Under the pieces are notes generated by a model, which was given only the letters and a program-made list of their open reading frames with translations, was not told where the DNA came from and did no database searches. A program made the position numbers and the translations under genes. 64,000 bases of DNA, taken from the NCBI RefSeq assembly GCF_900107375.1, contig NZ_FNPT01000001.1, forward strand, positions 868,001-932,000. The letters run 5' to 3'. Below, piece by piece: positions 60,858-64,000 of this stretch (its first letter is position 1; the number at the start of each line of letters is the position of its first letter). This stretch comes from Lysobacter sp. yr284. Lineage in GTDB: Bacteria; Pseudomonadota; Gammaproteobacteria; Xanthomonadales; Xanthomonadaceae.

Positions 60858-61011
60858 CTACCGCAGCGCACAAAAGCCCGCCACGCATCGCGCCGCACGC
60901 GGCCGGCGCGGGACCGCCGGCGGCCGCGGCGCGACCGCCGGCGCGCCGTCCGCGCGGCGGCCCGGCCCGGGTATGGGAAGATGACCCGGTCGGACCGCCC
61001 CCGAGCCCGCC

Positions 61012-62781
61012 TTGGCCCAGCCTTCGCCGCCCGCGTCCCCTCCCCCGCCGCCGTCGCGGCTGGCGTCGCGCTATCGCGCCTACCGGCTGCCGGCGTTCGT
61101 ACTGGCCGCGGCGCTGCTGGCCGCGGTCGGCGTGGCGACCGTGGCCGGCCTGCGCAGCTTCGCCAACAGCGCCGAGTGGGTCGAGCACTCCTACCAGGTC
61201 ATCGCCGAGATCGAATCGACCCTGGCCGCGACCCGCACGGTCGAATCCAGCGCGCGCGGCTACCGCCTGACCGACCGCCCCGCCCTGCACGCCGAATACC
61301 TGGCCAGCATCCCCTCGGCGCTGAACCATTCCAGCGGCCTGATCGCGCTGACCCGCGACAACCCGCGCCAGCACCGCCTGGCCCGCGACGTCGAGCGGCG
61401 GGTGCGCCAGCGCCTGGCCGAGATCGACCGGCTGCTGGAAATGCACATGCGCGACCCGCAGCAGGCCCGGATCAGCAGCCAGACCAGCCACGGCGCCGAG
61501 CAGATGCGCGCGCTGACCGCGGTCGCCGACGCCATGCGCGAGTACGAGCGCGCGCTGCTGGCCGCGCGCGACGCGCGCACCGAGCGCAACGCCGCCCTGC
61601 TGACCGCGCTGGTGATCGGCGGCCTGCTGCTGGCGCTGAGCCTTTTGGCCCTGCTGATGCTCAACCTGTGGCAGGAGAACAAGCGCAGCCGCGCGCTCGA
61701 ACGCGAGAGCCGGCAGGCGCTGGCCGAACTGGAGGCCTCCGCCGCCGAGCGCCAGCGCCTGACCGAGCGCCACCGCAGCCTGAGCCACTACGCCGGCCTG
61801 CTGCAGAGCTGCCAGACCCTGCAGGAAGCGATGGACATGACCGCCCACGTCATCGCCGACCTGATCCCGGAATTCGGCGGCCGCTGCTACATCCTGCGCG
61901 CCTCGCAGAACCTGGCCGAGACCGCCGCGCGCTTCGGCCGCGAGGCCATCGCCAGCGCCGACCTGCTGCACCCCGACGATTGCTGGGGGCTGCGCCGCGG
62001 CCGCCTCCACCGCAGCCAGGCCCACGACGGCGGCGTGCGCTGCGCCCACCTCGCCCGCGCCGACGCCGCTGCCGACGCCGCCGGCGGCGACCCGCGCTGG
62101 AGCCTGTGCGTGCCGCTGATGGCGCAGAACACCTCGCTCGGCCTGCTGTGCCTGAGCGGCGAGCGGCCGCCGCGCGAGGCCGACCTGGCCCTGATCCAGT
62201 CCATCGCCGAGCAGCTCAGCCTGGCGGTGGTCAACCTGCAACTGCGCGAGACCCTGCGCGTGCAGTCGCTGCGCGACCCGCTGACCGGGCTGTTCAACCG
62301 CCGCTACCTGGAAGAGAACCTGCAGCGCGAACTGCTGCGCTGCCAGCGGCGCAAGCTGCCGCTGTCGGTGCTGATGCTCGACGTCGACCACTTCAAGCGC
62401 TTCAACGATACCCACGGCCACGCCGCCGGCGACGCGCTGCTGGCGCGGGTCGGGCAGCTGATGCAGGAATTGGTGCGCAACGAGGACATCGCCTGCCGCT
62501 ACGGCGGCGAGGAATTCACCATCGTCCTGCCCGAGGCCGACGCGGCGGCGGCGATGCAGCGCGCCGAGCAGATCCGCGCGGCGATCGCGGCGACCACCAT
62601 CGTCCACCTGCGCCAGACCTTCGGCCCGGCGACCTGCTCGATCGGCCTGGCCACCAGCGCCGGCGACCGCGACACGCCGCAGCAACTGCTGCAGGCCGCC
62701 GATGCGGCGCTGTACCGGGCCAAGGCGGAAGGCCGCGACCGGGTCGTCGACGGCAACCGGCCCGCGGCGGCCCGCGCTTGA
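61012..62781 (+). CDS. Membrane diguanylate cyclase (CHASE3-like / GAF / GGDEF)
   Basis: 589 aa. Two membrane segments (about 27-49 and 199-222) flank a periplasmic helical domain of CHASE3 type (EIESTLAATRTVESSARGYR). A coiled linker (RQALAELEASAAERQRLTER) leads to a GAF-like domain (about 260-400) and a GGDEF domain with GGEEF at 498-502. RNED, five residues before it, forms the inhibitory I-site RxxD, so an active, feedback-inhibited cyclase is expected. DPLTGLFNRRYLEENL starts the domain. Start is TTG at 61012; no ATG is in frame nearby. Divergent from leuS. Confidence 0.93.
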   Translation: MAQPSPPASPPPPPSRLASRYRAYRLPAFVLAAALLAAVGVATVAGLRSFANSAEWVEHSYQVIAEIESTLAATRTVESSARGYRLTDRPALHAEYLASIPSALNHSSGLIALTRDNPRQHRLARDVERRVRQRLAEIDRLLEMHMRDPQQARISSQTSHGAEQMRALTAVADAMREYERALLAARDARTERNAALLTALVIGGLLLALSLLALLMLNLWQENKRSRALERESRQALAELEASAAERQRLTERHRSLSHYAGLLQSCQTLQEAMDMTAHVIADLIPEFGGRCYILRASQNLAETAARFGREAIASADLLHPDDCWGLRRGRLHRSQAHDGGVRCAHLARADAAADAAGGDPRWSLCVPLMAQNTSLGLLCLSGERPPREADLALIQSIAEQLSLAVVNLQLRETLRVQSLRDPLTGLFNRRYLEENLQRELLRCQRRKLPLSVLMLDVDHFKRFNDTHGHAAGDALLARVGQLMQELVRNEDIACRYGGEEFTIVLPEADAAAAMQRAEQIRAAIAATTIVHLRQTFGPATCSIGLATSAGDRDTPQQLLQAADAALYRAKAEGRDRVVDGNRPAAARA

Positions 62782-62956
62782 GCGCGGCCGCCGCCTGAGC
62801 GCCGCGACGCGCGGATGCGCGGGCGGCTGCAACCGTCGCGCTTTCGCGCCGGATCGCTGCGATACCGGGCGAACGCGCCGACGCTGAAACTTTTTCCGCG
62901 ACGGCCCGGGGCGGCGAACCGCCCCGGGCCGGGATCGCGCGCCGCAGCGCGCTGGA

Positions 62957-63127
62957 TCACACGCAGATGCGGGCGACCGGCTTGCCTTCCTTGTCGTACA
63001 GCAGCTTCTCGGTCTTGCCGATCGGGCACGGCACCGGCAAGGGCTTGAAGATCTGGGCGGCGGCGTGGGTGGCGAAGGCCAGCAGGCCGGCGGCGGCCAG
63101 GGCCGCGAAGAAACGCGATTTGCTCAT
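62957..63127 (-). CDS. Small secreted two-Cys protein (1)
   Basis: A 56-aa precursor. Signal peptide MSKSRFFAALAAAGLLAFAT, cleavage after HAAAQ, leaves about 31 residues with two Cys separated by 20 (C-PIGKTEKLLYDKEGKPVARI-C). No ribosome binding site stands out except GCGAG upstream. A GC-rich hairpin lies downstream (62908-62932). The similar two-Cys layout of the next - strand gene suggests the pair is related. No known function. Confidence 0.75.
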   Translation of the reverse strand: MSKSRFFAALAAAGLLAFATHAAAQIFKPLPVPCPIGKTEKLLYDKEGKPVARICV

Positions 63128-63368
63128 GGGTGGTTCGACTCGCTGGGCGAACCGGAAATCTAGTGGCGATGACGTCGGAAGCCCCGGTCCGTATGGCCTC
63201 CCGCCGGCGCCCACCTTGCGCAAGCGCTGCCTTGCTGGCAAGTGCAACGGCTCAGGCGGACAGCGTTTTTTGGCAAAACCGGTTAAGGAAACGCAACCGC
63301 GCCGCCCCATCGCAAGCCAGCCCGCGACGGCTTCGCCGACCCTACGCCGGCGTGCGGCGACAACGCGC

Positions 63369-63599
63369 TCAGCCGGCCCGCGCCGGCGGCGGCGACGCGC
63401 TCGCCGCCCTGCAGGCCCACCGCAGCGAGCCGTCGGCCTGCGGCGCGGCGATGAGATGTTCGCCGCGGCGGCAGATCGCTGGTGTGTGCTTGGCCTGCTT
63501 GCCGCGGTCGGCGCCGCTGTTGCCTTCGCCGCTGGCCCAGGCCGCGCCGCAGGCCGCCAACGCCCGCAACGCGAGCGCCGCCACGGTGGTGTCGCGCAT
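63369..63599 (-). CDS. Small secreted two-Cys protein (2), tentative
   Basis: A 76-aa frame from ATG 63599: hydrophobic signal-like N-terminus (TTVAALALRALAACGAAWAS), then a mature part with two Cys 19 residues apart (C-RRGEHLIAAPQADGSLRWA-C), close to the arrangement in the 62957-63127 product (spacing 20). The tail is Ala/Pro-rich. Very GC-rich, so coding status rests on the signal-like N-terminus and paralogue resemblance only. The 334 nt between its start and 63934 hold nothing I can name. Confidence 0.5.
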   Translation of the reverse strand: MRDTTVAALALRALAACGAAWASGEGNSGADRGKQAKHTPAICRRGEHLIAAPQADGSLRWACRAASASPPPARAG

Positions 63600-63933
63600 C
63601 GTCGTTCGCTCGCTCGAAGGCCGCGGCGGCCGCGGCGTGCGGCCAACCTGCGCGCCGGCGGCCGCAGCGGCAAGCGCCGGCGCGCGACAGCGGCACGCTG
63701 CCGCGCGGGCCGGCGCGCCGCGCGGGCGCCCTAGCCCGTTCGTCACGTTGACCCGCGGCCCGCGCGGCTTGCATGCTGGCCCGGCCCGGCGGCCGTGCAG
63801 GGGGATTCCGATGCGGCGCCGCGCGCCATGCTCCTGCGTTTCCACATCCGCGACGCGGCACGGACGGCGCCTCGCTGCCGCGGGCCTGCGCCCGCACGAC
63901 GCCTCGCCCGCCCAAGACGGAACCGACCCGACC

Positions 63934-64000
63934 ATGATCCGATCGCACGCCGCCGCACCGCTCGCCCTCGCCGTCCTGTCCTGCCTGTTCGCCGCCGCCG
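63934..64000 (+). CDS. 5' end of an exported protein (truncated by window)
   Basis: ATG 63934 opens MIRSHAAAPLALAVLSCLFA and runs off the window edge. The stretch is a typical signal-peptide start (positive n-region, Leu/Ala core with a Cys). No further identification is possible. Confidence 0.5.
   Translation, partial: MIRSHAAAPLALAVLSCLFAAA

Noticed and set aside
63482-63751. + strand frame of about 90 codons near the window end
   Set aside because: Arg-rich, antisense to the tentative two-Cys gene and without any start or motif support.

Overview
The window is a GC-rich (by eye about 70%), gene-dense chromosomal segment of a gammaproteobacterium. The housekeeping gene order (lpxD-fabZ-lpxA-lpxB-rnhB-dnaE-accA, then tilS, xseB, ispA; tig-clpP-clpX-lon-hupB-ppiD; leuS-lptE-holA-nadD-rsfS) together with the many GTAGGAGCGGCGCAAGCCGC-type REP elements points to the Xanthomonadaceae. 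A Lysobacter-like genome is the best guess; this is inference, since no rRNA is present.

Layout. 1-11.1 kb: lipid A / fatty-acid / DNA polymerase operon on the + strand (lpxD truncated by the window edge), carrying two lineage-specific insertions (a Cys-rich hypothetical and a DUF1232-like protein). 11.1-15.3 kb: two tandem membrane proteins that look like decayed GT51 glycosyltransferases, an OYE-type flavin oxidoreductase (- strand) and tilS. 15.3-17.1 kb: a 3 x 158-bp REP array, then xseB-ispA. 17.3-22.9 kb: an unusual secreted WG-repeat/Bug-domain protein, a DUF4870 protein and a DUF1800-DUF1501 pair. 23.2-34 kb: pmbA and darP (yjgA), divergent, then the - strand series maf-rng-yhdP-tldD; a decayed copy of the darP C-terminus follows darP. 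34-37 kb: a SIMPL protein, a 58-aa ORF and a TonB-like transducer (+), and rlmH (-). 37.2-48.3 kb: ppiD, two tRNA-Asp, tRNA-Val, hupB, lon, a SUKH protein, clpX, clpP, tig and tRNA-Leu. 48.5-54.9 kb: proline iminopeptidase, a HEAT-like orphan, two related secreted 4-Cys peptides, a Pro-Arg-His-Lys tRNA cluster, a Bax1-I protein, and a divergent Lrp/LysE pair with a dyad between them. 55-60.8 kb: leuS-lptE-holA-nadD-rsfS (- strand). 61-64 kb: a CHASE3-like/GAF/GGDEF diguanylate cyclase, two tiny secreted two-Cys proteins, and the signal peptide of a gene running off the window.

The core genes cover envelope biogenesis (lipid A, LptE, YhdP, TonB), replication (dnaE, holA), protein quality control (Tig, ClpXP, Lon, PpiD, TldD/PmbA), ribosome maturation (RsfS, RlmH, DarP, RNase G) and tRNA function. 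Two REP families are interspersed throughout. One REP pair lies in frame inside yhdP. The least conventional content is the WG-Bug fusion, the GT51-like pseudoenzymes, the small secreted Cys peptides and the in-frame REP.
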